Assembly (NCBI RefSeq): GCF_000337335.1
Contig: NZ_AOJN01000055.1
Coordinates: 1-64,000, forward strand
DNA from: Halorubrum distributum JCM 10118
GTDB taxonomy: Archaea; Halobacteriota; Halobacteria; Halobacteriales; Haloferacaceae
DNA length: 64,000 nucleotides
Direction of reading: 5' to 3'
A program made the position numbers and the translations under genes. Position 1 is the first letter of the stretch. The number at the start of each line of letters is the position of its first letter. Positions 25,312 through 34,443 of the stretch are shown one piece after another. Under the pieces are notes generated by a model. The model was not told where the DNA came from. It did no database searches and saw only the letters and a list, made by a program, of their open reading frames with translations.

Positions 25312-26835
25312 ATGAGTTCCGGTCTCTTCGATTACACCAATTTTCCGCAGATCTCCGGCGAACTCTTCCGCAACGTCCAGCGGCGGGACCTCTTCGACGA
25401 CAGCAAGCGGTTCGTCGACGCCGAGCCCCGCGTCTCCCCGGATCTACTGTTCGAACGATACCTGACGCGTCGGGACGGAGCCGACTTCGACCTGGCGTCG
25501 TTCGTCGAATCCCAGTTCAGGCTGCCGGAGCCGGTCGCCGCGACACCGGACCTCGCCGCGTCGCGCTCGATGGAGGACCACGTCTCGTCGCTGTGGGGCG
25601 CATTGACCCGCACGTTCGAGGACGCCGATTCTGCGGGGTCGACCCTCGTCCCCCTCCCGAACCCGCACGTCGTGCCGGGCGGTCGCTTCCGCGAGATGTA
25701 CTACTGGGACAGCTACTTCACCGCCGAGGGGCTGGCGGCGGCGGGCCGGACCGACCTGATCGCGGGGATGGTCGGGAACGTCGCGTCGCTGCTCGACCGG
25801 TTCGACTTCGTTCCGCTCGGGAACCGGGCGTACTACGACAGCCGGTCGCAGGTCCCGCTGTTCTACCGCATGCTCCGCGTGTTGGAGCGCGCGGAGGGGT
25901 TCGACGCGGTCGCGCCCCACGTCGAGGCGCTCCGGACGGAACACGAGTTCTGGATGGACGGCGCCGACCGCGTCGCCGAGGCAGACGGCCCCGCGGCGCA
26001 CCGACGCGTCGTCGGGCTCGGCGGCGGAACGGTCCTCAACCGGTACTGGGACGACCGGGCCCGCCCGCGGCCGGAGTCGTACCACGAGGACCGGCGGCTC
26101 GCAGAGCGGGTCCCGGTCGACGAGCGGCCGAGGCTGTTCCGCGACGTTCGAGCCGCCTGCGAGTCCGGGTGGGACTTCAGCTCCCGGTGGCTGGCGGGCG
26201 ACGGCCTCGAAACCATCCGGACGACCGAACTGGTGCCGGTCGACCTCAACGCGGTCCTCTTCGGCATGGAGTCCGCGCTCGCGGAGTGGCTTCCGCGTGT
26301 CGGGCGGGACGAGGCCGGCGAGCGGTACGCCGACCTCGCGGCCGACCGCCGAGAGGCGATCAACCGGTACTGCTGGGACGCGGACGCCGGGTTCTACGTC
26401 GACCACTCGTGGGCCGACGGCGAGCGGTCGGAGCGCCTCACGCTCGCCGGCGTCGCACCGCTCTTCACCGGGGCCGCGACCGACGACCGGGCGGCGGCGG
26501 TCGCTGACCGGCTCCGTCGCGACTTCCTCCGCCCCGGCGGACTGGTGACGACGCTGGAGGACACCGGCGAGCAGTGGGACGCGCCGAGCGGCTGGGCGCC
26601 ACTCCACTGGATGGCCGTCACCGGTCTGCGCCGATACGGCCACGGCGGCCTCGCGGACGAGATCGCGGGCCGCTGGGTCGACCTCGCGCGGCGTTCCTTC
26701 GAGGAGACCGGCCGCATGGCGGAGAAGTACGACGTCCGGACGGTGGGCGAAACGACCGATCTGGGCGAGTACGAGCCCCAGTACGGGTTCGGCTGGACGA
26801 ACGGCGTCGTCACGGCCCTGTCCGCCCGACAGTAA
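25312..26835 (+). CDS. Cytoplasmic trehalase, glycoside hydrolase family 37
   Basis: A 507-residue inverting trehalase that splits trehalose to two glucoses. Both GH37 signatures are present: P122-GGRFREMYYWDSYF and QWDAPSGWAPLHWM. The catalytic acid lies in E284-SGWD-FSSRW (D288), and the general-base Glu is expected in MAE471KYDV. No signal peptide is seen, so the substrate must be imported first. The gene is divergent from the ABC ATPase, which links it to the importer. GTG at 25303 is an alternative start. The GAGGAGG before the ATG is too close to serve as a normal ribosome binding site. Confidence 0.93.
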   Translation: MSSGLFDYTNFPQISGELFRNVQRRDLFDDSKRFVDAEPRVSPDLLFERYLTRRDGADFDLASFVESQFRLPEPVAATPDLAASRSMEDHVSSLWGALTRTFEDADSAGSTLVPLPNPHVVPGGRFREMYYWDSYFTAEGLAAAGRTDLIAGMVGNVASLLDRFDFVPLGNRAYYDSRSQVPLFYRMLRVLERAEGFDAVAPHVEALRTEHEFWMDGADRVAEADGPAAHRRVVGLGGGTVLNRYWDDRARPRPESYHEDRRLAERVPVDERPRLFRDVRAACESGWDFSSRWLAGDGLETIRTTELVPVDLNAVLFGMESALAEWLPRVGRDEAGERYADLAADRREAINRYCWDADAGFYVDHSWADGERSERLTLAGVAPLFTGAATDDRAAAVADRLRRDFLRPGGLVTTLEDTGEQWDAPSGWAPLHWMAVTGLRRYGHGGLADEIAGRWVDLARRSFEETGRMAEKYDVRTVGETTDLGEYEPQYGFGWTNGVVTALSARQ

Positions 26836-26910
26836 GGCACCGGACGGGCGCTCGGACTCGTCGCGTCGCGGTTCTGAACGCTTATCCCCGACGAACGACT
26901 TCGATCGGGT

Positions 26911-27594
26911 ATGAGCGACGACGACGCCGTCGATGTCGAGTCCCCCGACGACGCCGAGGGCGACGCGGCGAGAGCGAACGGCACGGCGGAGGCGGCCGCC
27001 GAGGGAGCGAGCGGCGAGCCGGGCGGCGACGAATCGGCCGACGACGCCCGCCGCGACGGCGAGGCGATCGCCGCGGCCGTCGCCGAACACGACGAGGCGC
27101 TCGCCCGCGAGGTCGCGGCGCTGGAGGCCGACCTCGCCGAGACCCGCGAGGAACTGCGCGAGCGCGACGAGGAGGTGGAGGAGCTGACGAGCAAGCTCGC
27201 CCGCACGAAGGCGGACTTCAGCAACTACAAGGAGCGCGCGAAGCGGAAGCAGGAGGACATCCGCGAGCGAGCCTCGGAGGCGCTCGTCGAGCGGCTCACC
27301 CCGGTCCGGAACGACCTCCTGCGCGCGCTCGACCAGGACGAGGGGAGCGACCTCCGTCCGGGCGTCGAGTCGACGCTGGAGAAGTTCGACGAGGTGCTCG
27401 CCGACGAGGGCGTCGAGTCGATCGACCCCGAGCCGGGCGAGGCGGTCGACCCCGCGCGCCACCAGGTGATGCTCCGCGTCGACAGCGACCGCCCCGAGGG
27501 CACGATCCACGAGGTGTACGAGCCCGGCTACGAGATGGGCGACCGCGTGCTGAGCGAGGCGAAGGTGACCGTCAGCACCGGCGACGGCGAGTAG
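26911..27594 (+). CDS. grpE: GrpE nucleotide exchange factor
   Basis: A 227-residue cochaperone that releases ADP from DnaK. A long acidic disordered N-terminus (about 60 residues, longer than in bacteria) precedes a coiled coil (EALAREVAALEADLAETREE, LTSKLARTKADFSNYKERAK). The beta-wing head ends in HQVMLRVDSDRPEGTIHEVY, EPGYEMGDRVLSEAKVTVS, a standard GrpE signature. dnaK and dnaJ are not in the window, so the usual archaeal cluster is split here. CTTATCC about 27 nt upstream is a plausible TATA. Confidence 0.95.
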   Translation: MSDDDAVDVESPDDAEGDAARANGTAEAAAEGASGEPGGDESADDARRDGEAIAAAVAEHDEALAREVAALEADLAETREELRERDEEVEELTSKLARTKADFSNYKERAKRKQEDIRERASEALVERLTPVRNDLLRALDQDEGSDLRPGVESTLEKFDEVLADEGVESIDPEPGEAVDPARHQVMLRVDSDRPEGTIHEVYEPGYEMGDRVLSEAKVTVSTGDGE

Positions 27595-27640
27595 CGCGAC
27601 GGGAGGAAGCCGGCGCGGCGCAGAGCGGCGCGGGCCCCCT

Positions 27641-28435
27641 TCACGACCGAAGCGCCGCCTCGTAGGCGTCTACCAGCTCGTCGAGCCCCGCGTCCGGCTC
27701 GGCGGCGTGCGGCACAGACAGCGGCGAGACGGACACCTCGCCGTCCACGACGGCCCGGCGGTCGGTCCCGACCGGGTCGGGCACGTCGCCGTCGTTCATC
27801 CGTCCCCAGATCGGGTCGGAAAAGCCCACGCGGCCGTCGCCGTTCCGCTCCGCGCGCATCCCGTACCACGTCGAGGGCGTCGTGACCCGGAGCGGCGCGC
27901 GGTCCGCGTTCGCGACGGGCGCGTTGACGTTGAGGTAGTCCGCGCGGTCGAACACCTCCGCGTCGACCGCCTCGTCGACGAGGAACCGCGTCGCGCGGAT
28001 CGCGTGCGCGAAGTCGCTCGGCTCGAACTCGCGTTTCCACCAGTCGTCGCCGCCGGGCACGTACATCGAGGTCGCCACCGCGGGCACGTCGAAGAACGCC
28101 GCCTCGACCGCCGCGGAGACGGTCCCCGACCGGCCGAGCGTGTAGGCGCCGAGGTTCGCGCCCTCGTTACAGCCCGCGACGACCGCGTCCGCGTCCGGGA
28201 CGAGCTCGTCGAGCCCGGCGACGACGCAGTCGACCGGGGTCCCGTCGACGACGTACCCCAGCTCGTGGTCGTCGACGGCGACGTCCGCGGAGAGGCGGCG
28301 GCCGACCGAGGACTGGTCGTCGGCCGGCGCGACGACGGTCACCGCGTACTCGTCGGCGAGCGCCTCGTACAGCGCGCGCAGCCCCGCGGCGTCGACGCCG
28401 TCGTCGTTGGTCAACAGGATCCGGTCGACGCTCAT
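27641..28435 (-). CDS. surE: 5'-nucleotidase SurE
   Basis: A 264-residue acid phosphatase that dephosphorylates nucleoside monophosphates. The N-terminal metal site is ILLTNDDGVDAAGLRAL (tandem Asp). APADDQSSVGRRLS contains the conserved Ser, and AGCNEGANLGAYTLGRSGTV replaces the usual SGxNxGxN loop but keeps Asn and Gly positions. The motif NVNAPV follows. The ATG at 28435 gives the canonical MSVDRILLTNDDG start; a much longer frame upstream is not supported. Confidence 0.93.
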   Translation of the reverse strand: MSVDRILLTNDDGVDAAGLRALYEALADEYAVTVVAPADDQSSVGRRLSADVAVDDHELGYVVDGTPVDCVVAGLDELVPDADAVVAGCNEGANLGAYTLGRSGTVSAAVEAAFFDVPAVATSMYVPGGDDWWKREFEPSDFAHAIRATRFLVDEAVDAEVFDRADYLNVNAPVANADRAPLRVTTPSTWYGMRAERNGDGRVGFSDPIWGRMNDGDVPDPVGTDRRAVVDGEVSVSPLSVPHAAEPDAGLDELVDAYEAALRS

Positions 28436-28582
28436 ACCCTGATCACGGGCGAGTCGGGCAAAAGTCCACCGTCGCCCGGGACGTGACGGCACGGAAGCGG
28501 CTGGAGGCGTGCCCGCACCGAAGCGGCCGCGGACGCCGGACCGAACGGAAAAGCACACGTATCGCCGGGCCGACGCGTCGAT

Positions 28583-28888
28583 ATGGGATTCGGGGACACC
28601 GCCAAGAAGATCCAGACGCTCGCCGACCGCGCGGAGCGAACCTACAAGAAGATCAGCGAGCTGCGCGACGAGGTCGACGAGACGCAGGAGACGGTGATAG
28701 ACACCTCCGAGCGCGTGAAGACGCTCGAAAACGAGATGGCCGAACAGCGGGCCGTCCTCGACGCCGTCGCCGAGGAGGTCGGCGTCGACTTGGAGCGCGT
28801 GAGCACCGAGGCGCACATCACGGACGCCGAGGAGTCGGCGGCCGACGACGCCGACTCGGATGCCGACGCGAACGAAGACGCCGCGTAA
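28583..28888 (+). CDS. Small coiled-coil protein (DUF5798-like)
   Basis: A 101-residue soluble protein. MGFGDTAKKIQTLADRAERT begins a continuous amphipathic helix (about residues 5-65, with TYKKISELRDEVDETQETVI). A short acidic tail follows. It resembles a widespread haloarchaeal family of unknown function; the DUF number is from memory. It has no enzymatic motif, and coiled-coil dimerisation is the only visible property. It converges on the acyltransferase gene with a 30-nt gap. Confidence 0.7.
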   Translation: MGFGDTAKKIQTLADRAERTYKKISELRDEVDETQETVIDTSERVKTLENEMAEQRAVLDAVAEEVGVDLERVSTEAHITDAEESAADDADSDADANEDAA

Positions 28889-28918
28889 CCGTCGGTTAGA
28901 CCCGCATCGCCGCGCAGG

Positions 28919-29467
28919 TCAGTCGTCGCTCGCGGCCGCGTCCGTCCGCGAGACCACCTCTGCGGGCACCCCAGCGGCGGTCGCGCCCGGGGGAACGTCC
29001 TCCGCGACGAGCGAGTTCGCGGCGACGCGCGCCCCCTCGCCGACGGTGACGCCGGGGAGGACGACCGCCCCCGCGCCGACCATCGCCTCGTCCTCGACGA
29101 CCACGTCGCCGAGCCGGTACTCTTCGTGGAGGAATTCGTGGCAGAGCAGCGTGGCGTCGTACCCGATTATCGCGTCGTCGCCGACGGTGATCCGCTCGGG
29201 CCAGAACACGTCCGGCGTCGACTCCAGCCCCCACGCGACGCCCGCCCCGACCGTGACGCCGATCCGCCGAAGCAGCCAGTTCTTCAGCCGGAGGCTCGGA
29301 CAGATCCGCGCGAGGACGATGACGACGTAGTTACGGACGACCGCGAGCGGCGACTTCGCGTCCGGCCACGACCACAGGGAGTTGCGCGGGCCCGGCGTCT
29401 GAAACCGGTCGAGGCGGTCGCTCCGGGCGGGGTCCGCGTCGTCGCGCGTCGCGTCGTCGTCGGTCAC
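28919..29467 (-). CDS. Hexapeptide-repeat acyltransferase
   Basis: A 182-residue left-handed beta-helix protein. The C-terminal half shows hexapeptide repeats (RITVGDDAIIGYDATLLCHE, EDEAMVGAGAVVLPGVTVGE, GARVAANSLVAEDVPPGATA) and the closing AAGVPAEVV seen in maltose/galactoside O-acetyltransferases. The catalytic His is probably in LLCHEFLH. The acceptor is unknown. It starts with GTG at 29467; ATAAAAG at 29491-29497 supplies a TATA element at the right distance. Confidence 0.85.
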   Translation of the reverse strand: MTDDDATRDDADPARSDRLDRFQTPGPRNSLWSWPDAKSPLAVVRNYVVIVLARICPSLRLKNWLLRRIGVTVGAGVAWGLESTPDVFWPERITVGDDAIIGYDATLLCHEFLHEEYRLGDVVVEDEAMVGAGAVVLPGVTVGEGARVAANSLVAEDVPPGATAAGVPAEVVSRTDAAASDD

Positions 29468-29532
29468 GTCGTGTCGTTCGGACGGGGAGAATAAAAGGGT
29501 CGCTCCGGGTCGGCGGTCGGCGGGCGGTCCGG

Positions 29533-30816
29533 TCAGCTCCGAAGCTCGTCCATGTGGTCGATCCGGCGCTGGACGAGGTCCGCCTTCCCGATGTCGTGGC
29601 GGATGCGGACGCGGTCACCCGCGGCCGCCAGCGCGTCCTCGGCCTGCGCCTCGGCGGCCGCGATGGAGTCGCCGCGGCCGACGACGGCGAACGCCCGCGA
29701 CGTGGTGGTGTACAGTCGGCCGTCGCGCTCGTCGACGCTCGCGTAGTAGAGGAGCGCGTCGCCCGCGCTCTCCTCGTCGACGGCGATCTCCGCGCCCGCG
29801 TCGGGGTCGGTCGGGTAGCCGTCGGGGACCGCGTACTTACAAACGGTCGCCTCGCCCGAGAAGGAGAGCTCGGGGAGCGGCTCGCCGTCGCGCGCGGCGG
29901 CGAGCACGTCGACGAACGGCGTGTCGAGGACGGGCAGCGTGTTCATCGCCTCCGGGTCGCCGAAGCGAGCGTTGAACTCGACGACCTTCGGCCCCTCGTC
30001 GGTGAGCATGAACTGGCCGTAGAGGACGCCTTTGTAGTCGGGCAGCGCGTCGACGACGGCGTCGAGGACGTCGACCGCGGCCTCGTAGTCGCCCTCGGCC
30101 ATGAACGGGAGCGAGCGGCCCGTGTCGGAGTACGAGCCCATCCCGCCCGTGTTCGGGCCCTCGTCGCCCTCGTAGGCGCGCTTGTGGTCCTGGACCGCGG
30201 GCGTGGTCCGCACGTCGCCGTTCGCGACGAACGCCTGTATGGTGAACTCCTCGCCGACGAGCCGCTCTTCGAGGACGACGCGGTCGTAGTCGGCGTCGCG
30301 GAGGTACGCCTTCGCCTCCTCCGCGGTCACCTGATCGCCGATCACCTTCACGCCCTTGCCGCCGGTGAGGCCGGCGGGCTTGACCGCGAGGTCGCCGTCG
30401 TACTCGTCGACGTACTCGCAGGCGGCCGCCATGTCGTCGAACACCGCGTAGTCCGGACAGCCCGGAATCGCGTGCTCCTCCATGAACTCGCGCTGGTACG
30501 CCTTGTCCGTCTCCAAGCGCGCCTCCTCGGCCCGCGGGCCGAACGCGTAGACACCGGCGTCGTCGAGCGCGTCCGCGACGCCGGCCTCCAGCGCCGACTC
30601 GGGGCCGATGACCGCGAGGTCCGCGCCCACCTCGGTCGCGTAGTCGGCGACCGCGGCGGCGTCGGTCTCGTCGACCTCCTCGAAGCCCTCGGCGAGTCGT
30701 CGGATCCCCGGGTTCCGGACGCTCGCGCAGGCGTACAGCGCGCAGTCGTCCGCCACGGCGCGGGCGATCGCGTGTTCGCGCCCGCCGCCCCCCACCAGGA
30801 GTACGGTCTCCGTCAT
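29533..30816 (-). CDS. purD: Phosphoribosylamine-glycine ligase (GAR synthetase)
   Basis: A 427-residue ATP-grasp enzyme of purine synthesis, the normal length. The N-terminal VLLVGGGGREHAIARAVADD, the ATP-grasp AVKPAGLTGGKGVKVIGD, the glycine-rich GPNTGGMGSYSDTGR and FNARFGDPEAMN identify it clearly. It catalyses phosphoribosylamine plus glycine plus ATP to GAR. It stands alone; no other pur gene is adjacent. Confidence 0.96.
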   Translation of the reverse strand: MTETVLLVGGGGREHAIARAVADDCALYACASVRNPGIRRLAEGFEEVDETDAAAVADYATEVGADLAVIGPESALEAGVADALDDAGVYAFGPRAEEARLETDKAYQREFMEEHAIPGCPDYAVFDDMAAACEYVDEYDGDLAVKPAGLTGGKGVKVIGDQVTAEEAKAYLRDADYDRVVLEERLVGEEFTIQAFVANGDVRTTPAVQDHKRAYEGDEGPNTGGMGSYSDTGRSLPFMAEGDYEAAVDVLDAVVDALPDYKGVLYGQFMLTDEGPKVVEFNARFGDPEAMNTLPVLDTPFVDVLAAARDGEPLPELSFSGEATVCKYAVPDGYPTDPDAGAEIAVDEESAGDALLYYASVDERDGRLYTTTSRAFAVVGRGDSIAAAEAQAEDALAAAGDRVRIRHDIGKADLVQRRIDHMDELRS

Positions 30817-30958
30817 GCCCGACGGGTGTCCGCACGGTAGTGTAAACCTTACTCTCTGTTCGGCCCGAGATACGCATAATCGTGGATGTTTCTGAGATCG
30901 GGGGCCGGCGCTCGTTCCGGTGCGGACGCCTTTTGCCCCGCCGGGCCGAATCGGGCGT

Positions 30959-33187
30959 ATGTCACAGCCGACCGAGCGGAACCGCCTCGACGGGGAGGCG
31001 AGTCCCTACCTCCAACAGCACGCGGACAACCCCGTCAACTGGCAGCCGTGGGGCGACGAGGCGTTCGAGCGCGCCCGCGAACACGACGTGCCGGTGTTCG
31101 TCTCCATCGGCTACTCCTCCTGTCACTGGTGTCACGTCATGGCCGAGGAGAGCTTCGAGGACGAGTCGGTCGCGGGCGTGGTGAACGAGTCGTTCGTCCC
31201 GATCAAGGTCGACCGCGAGGAGCGCCCGGACGTCGACAGCACGTTCATGACCGTCTGCCAGCTCGTCACCGGCGGCGGCGGGTGGCCGCTCTCGGCGTGG
31301 TGCACGCCCGAGGGGAAGCCGTTCTACGTCGGGACCTACTTCCCGCCCGAGCCGCGGCAGAATCACCCCGGCTTCCGCGGGCTCTGCGAGCGTATCGCCG
31401 ACTCCTGGAGCGACCCCGAACAGCGCGAGGAGATGAAGCGACGCGCCGACCAGTGGGCCGAGAGCGCGCGCGACGAGCTGGAGTCGGTCCCGACGCCGGA
31501 GACGGTGGGCTCGGACGGTGAGGATACAGCCTCCCCGCCCGGCGACGACCTGCTCGACACGGCCGCCGCGGCCGCGCTCCGCGGCTACGACGAGGAGCAC
31601 GGCGGCTTCGGGAGCGGCGGCGCGAAGTTCCCGATGCCGGGCCGGATCGACCTCCTCATGCGGGCGTACGCCGGTCGCGGCCGCGACGCGCTCCTGTCGG
31701 CCGCGACCGGAACCCTCGACGGGATGGCCAACGGGGGGATGTACGACCAGATCGGCGGCGGGTTCCACCGCTACGCGGTCGACCGTCAGTGGACGGTCCC
31801 GCACTTCGAGAAGATGCTGTACGACAACGCGGAGCTGCCGATGGCCTACCTTGACGGCTACCGGCTCGCGGGCGACCCCGCGTACGCCCGCGTCGCGAGC
31901 GAGTCGCTCGCGTTCCTCGACCGCGAGCTCCGCCACGAGGGTGGCGCGTTCTTCAGCACCCTCGACGCGCGGAGCCGGCCGCCCGAGGGCCGGCGGGGCG
32001 ACGATACGGGCGACTCCGACGAGGACGAGGACGTCGAGGGCGCCTTCTACGTCTGGACCCCCGAGGAGGTCGACGCCGTCCTCGACGAGCCGGCGGCGTC
32101 GCTCGCGAAGGAGCGGTACGGGATCCGGTCCGGCGGGAACTTCGAGCGCGGCACGACCGTGCCGACGATAGCCGCGTCGGTCGAGGAGCTGGCCGCGGAC
32201 CGCGACCGCTCGCCCGACGAGGTCCGCGAGGCGCTGACGGCGGCCCGAACGGCGCTGTTCGACGCCCGGGAGGAGCGCCCGCGGCCCGCCCGCGACGAGA
32301 AGGTGCTGGCCGCGTGGAACGGGCGGGCGATCTCCGCGTTCGCGAGAGCGGGGGATACCCTCGGCGAGCCGTACGCCGAGATCGCCCGCGAGGCGCTCGA
32401 ATTCTGCCGCGAGCGGCTGTACGACGCCGATCGCGAGACGGGCGCGCTCGCCAGACGGTGGCTCGACGGCGACGTGCGGGGTCCGGGGTACCTCGACGAC
32501 TACGCGTTCGTCGCGCGCGGCGCGCTCGACGTCTACGCCGCGACCGGCGACCCGGAGCCGCTCGGGTTCGCGCTGGAGCTGGCCGACGCGCTGGTCGACG
32601 AGTTCTACGACGCCGACGACGGGACGATCTACTTCACCCGGGACCGCGATGCCGACGGGACGCCGGACGACGACGCCGGCCCCCTCATCGCGCGGCCGCA
32701 GGAGTTCACCGACCGGTCGACGCCGTCGAGCCTCGGCGTCGCGGCCGAGACGCTCGCCCTCCTCGACGGGTTCCGGACCGACGGGGAGCTCCGCGAGATA
32801 GCGGAGCGCGTCGTGACGACGCACGCCGACCGGATCCGCGGGAGCCCGCTGGAACACGCCTCGCTCGTGCGGGCCGCGAACGTCGTCGAGACCGGCGGGA
32901 TCGAGGTGACGATCGCCGCCGACGAGGTGCCGGACGACTGGCGGGAAACCCTCGGCGAGCGGTACCTGCCGGGCGCCCTCGTCGCGCCGCGACCGGCCAC
33001 AGAGGACGGACTCGACGAGTGGCTCGACCGCCTCGACATGACGGCGGCCCCGCAGATCTGGGCGGACCGCGGGGCGACCGACGGCGAGCCGACCGCCTAC
33101 GTCTGTGAGGGCTTCACCTGCTCGCCGCCGCGGACCGACCTCGACGCGGCGCTGGAGTGGTTGGAGACGCGGGAGGGGTCCGCGTAG
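30959..33187 (+). CDS. YyaL/SSP411-type thioredoxin-domain protein
   Basis: A 742-residue member of the family that includes bacterial YyaL and animal spermatogenesis-associated protein 20. Its opening NRLDGEASPYLQQHADNPVN and WQPWGDEAFERAREHDVPVF leads into a thioredoxin-like domain with GYSSCHWCHVMAEESFED. VTGGGGWPLSAWCTPEGKPF follows, then an (alpha/alpha)6-barrel-like region (about 200-700) with GGFHRYAVDRQWTVPHFEKM. Acidic inserts (about 190-200 and 345-360) are halophilic additions. Cellular role is unclear. The ATG at 30959 is favoured, with CTTTTGCC about 28 nt upstream. Confidence 0.9.
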   Translation: MSQPTERNRLDGEASPYLQQHADNPVNWQPWGDEAFERAREHDVPVFVSIGYSSCHWCHVMAEESFEDESVAGVVNESFVPIKVDREERPDVDSTFMTVCQLVTGGGGWPLSAWCTPEGKPFYVGTYFPPEPRQNHPGFRGLCERIADSWSDPEQREEMKRRADQWAESARDELESVPTPETVGSDGEDTASPPGDDLLDTAAAAALRGYDEEHGGFGSGGAKFPMPGRIDLLMRAYAGRGRDALLSAATGTLDGMANGGMYDQIGGGFHRYAVDRQWTVPHFEKMLYDNAELPMAYLDGYRLAGDPAYARVASESLAFLDRELRHEGGAFFSTLDARSRPPEGRRGDDTGDSDEDEDVEGAFYVWTPEEVDAVLDEPAASLAKERYGIRSGGNFERGTTVPTIAASVEELAADRDRSPDEVREALTAARTALFDAREERPRPARDEKVLAAWNGRAISAFARAGDTLGEPYAEIAREALEFCRERLYDADRETGALARRWLDGDVRGPGYLDDYAFVARGALDVYAATGDPEPLGFALELADALVDEFYDADDGTIYFTRDRDADGTPDDDAGPLIARPQEFTDRSTPSSLGVAAETLALLDGFRTDGELREIAERVVTTHADRIRGSPLEHASLVRAANVVETGGIEVTIAADEVPDDWRETLGERYLPGALVAPRPATEDGLDEWLDRLDMTAAPQIWADRGATDGEPTAYVCEGFTCSPPRTDLDAALEWLETREGSA

Positions 33188-33250
33188 CGCCGACGCGCGG
33201 CTCCGTCTCCGCCAGCGACCCGCCTGCCCGCCTCCGGTACGGCACGCCGT

Positions 33251-33260
33251 AATTATATAT
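33251..33260 (+). promoter_or_regulatory. TATA box of the geranylgeranyl reductase-family gene
   Basis: AATTATATAT lies 22-31 nt before the ATG at 33282, ideal for a leaderless transcript, and fixes that start against longer upstream frames. Confidence 0.6.
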
Positions 33261-33281
33261 CCGCGTCACCACGCACCCTCT

Positions 33282-34382
33282 ATGTACGATTTCGTCGTCG
33301 TCGGCGCGGGCCCGCCGGGCTCCCGGTTCGCTCGGCGCGCGGCGGAGGCCGGCCGCGACGTCGTCGCCTTCGAGAAGGGGTCGGTCGGCGAGCCGCTCGC
33401 CTGCTCCGGCCACGTCTCCGACGACGTGTGGGAGTACGTTCCCGACGGCGCCCGCGACGCGCTCCTCCAGAACCTGGTGTACGGCGCCCGCTTCCACGTC
33501 GACGGTCCCGGGTCGCGGGCGTACCCGTTCTACAAGCGAGAGCCGGTGTCGAACGTGATCGACCGCGTCGGGCTCGACCGGACGCTCGCGGAGGCCGCGC
33601 GCGAGGCCGGCGCCGACGTCCGGGAGGACCACACGGTCGTCGGCATCGATGAGCGGTCCGACCGGGTCGTCGTCGACGTCAAGACGCCCGCTGGCGGCGT
33701 GGAGCGTGTCGAGGCGCGGATGGTCGCCGGCTGCGACGGCCCGACCTCGCGGGTGCGCCGCGCGCTCGACCTCCCCGAGCCGGACGAGCTGCTCCACGGG
33801 GTCCTCGGCTTCGATCCCGAGCCGGACGCGGGCGACTACGTCGACGTCCATCTCACCGCGCCGACGTTCTTCGCGTGGCGGATCCCGCGCGGCGACGCGG
33901 GCGTCGAGTACGGGCTGGCGGCGCCGCCGAGCGAGGACGTGTCGGCGCGGTTCGACCGGCTCACCGACGCGTACGGCGGGACGACGGACCGACGCTGCTC
34001 GGGCGCGATTCCGGTCGGCCCGCCGTCGCGGACGACCAGCGAGCGCGGCTTCCTGATCGGCGACGCCGCGGCGCAGACGAAGCCGTTCACCGGCGGCGGC
34101 ATCCTCTACGGGATGCGCGCGGCCGACGTCGCGGCGTCCGTCATCGACCCGGAGGACCCCGAGACGCTCGCCGACTACGAGTCCGAGTGGCGCGCGGAGC
34201 TGGCGACGGAGATCCGGCTCGGGAAGGCGATACGGCGGTGTTACTCGCTGCCGGAGCCGGTCCAGCGGGTCGGCCTGCGAGCGCTCTCGGGCGAGATCGG
34301 CGTCCACATGGACGAGCCGTCCTCCTTCTTCTCGCCGTCGAACCTGCGGGCGCTGTTCTCCCGGGGCGAGCCGCCGGAGTGA
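33282..34382 (+). CDS. Geranylgeranyl reductase-family FAD oxidoreductase
   Basis: A 366-residue flavoprotein. The N-terminal dinucleotide site is YDFVVVGAGPPGSRFARRAA. CSGHVSD is the family Cys motif near FAD. A second FAD contact is FLIGDAAAQTKPFTGGGILYG. Archaeal relatives saturate geranylgeranyl chains of membrane lipids (digeranylgeranylglycerophospholipid reductase) or modify other polyprenols. This shorter form cannot be assigned to a specific substrate, so it may serve menaquinone or carotenoid chains instead. No lipid-synthesis neighbour is present. Confidence 0.85.
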   Translation: MYDFVVVGAGPPGSRFARRAAEAGRDVVAFEKGSVGEPLACSGHVSDDVWEYVPDGARDALLQNLVYGARFHVDGPGSRAYPFYKREPVSNVIDRVGLDRTLAEAAREAGADVREDHTVVGIDERSDRVVVDVKTPAGGVERVEARMVAGCDGPTSRVRRALDLPEPDELLHGVLGFDPEPDAGDYVDVHLTAPTFFAWRIPRGDAGVEYGLAAPPSEDVSARFDRLTDAYGGTTDRRCSGAIPVGPPSRTTSERGFLIGDAAAQTKPFTGGGILYGMRAADVAASVIDPEDPETLADYESEWRAELATEIRLGKAIRRCYSLPEPVQRVGLRALSGEIGVHMDEPSSFFSPSNLRALFSRGEPPE

Positions 34383-34443
34383 GAAGGAACGCGTGAGGGC
34401 GCGCGGGTCGCGAGGCGGAGGCGGGAGCGTCAGGCGGGCGGCG

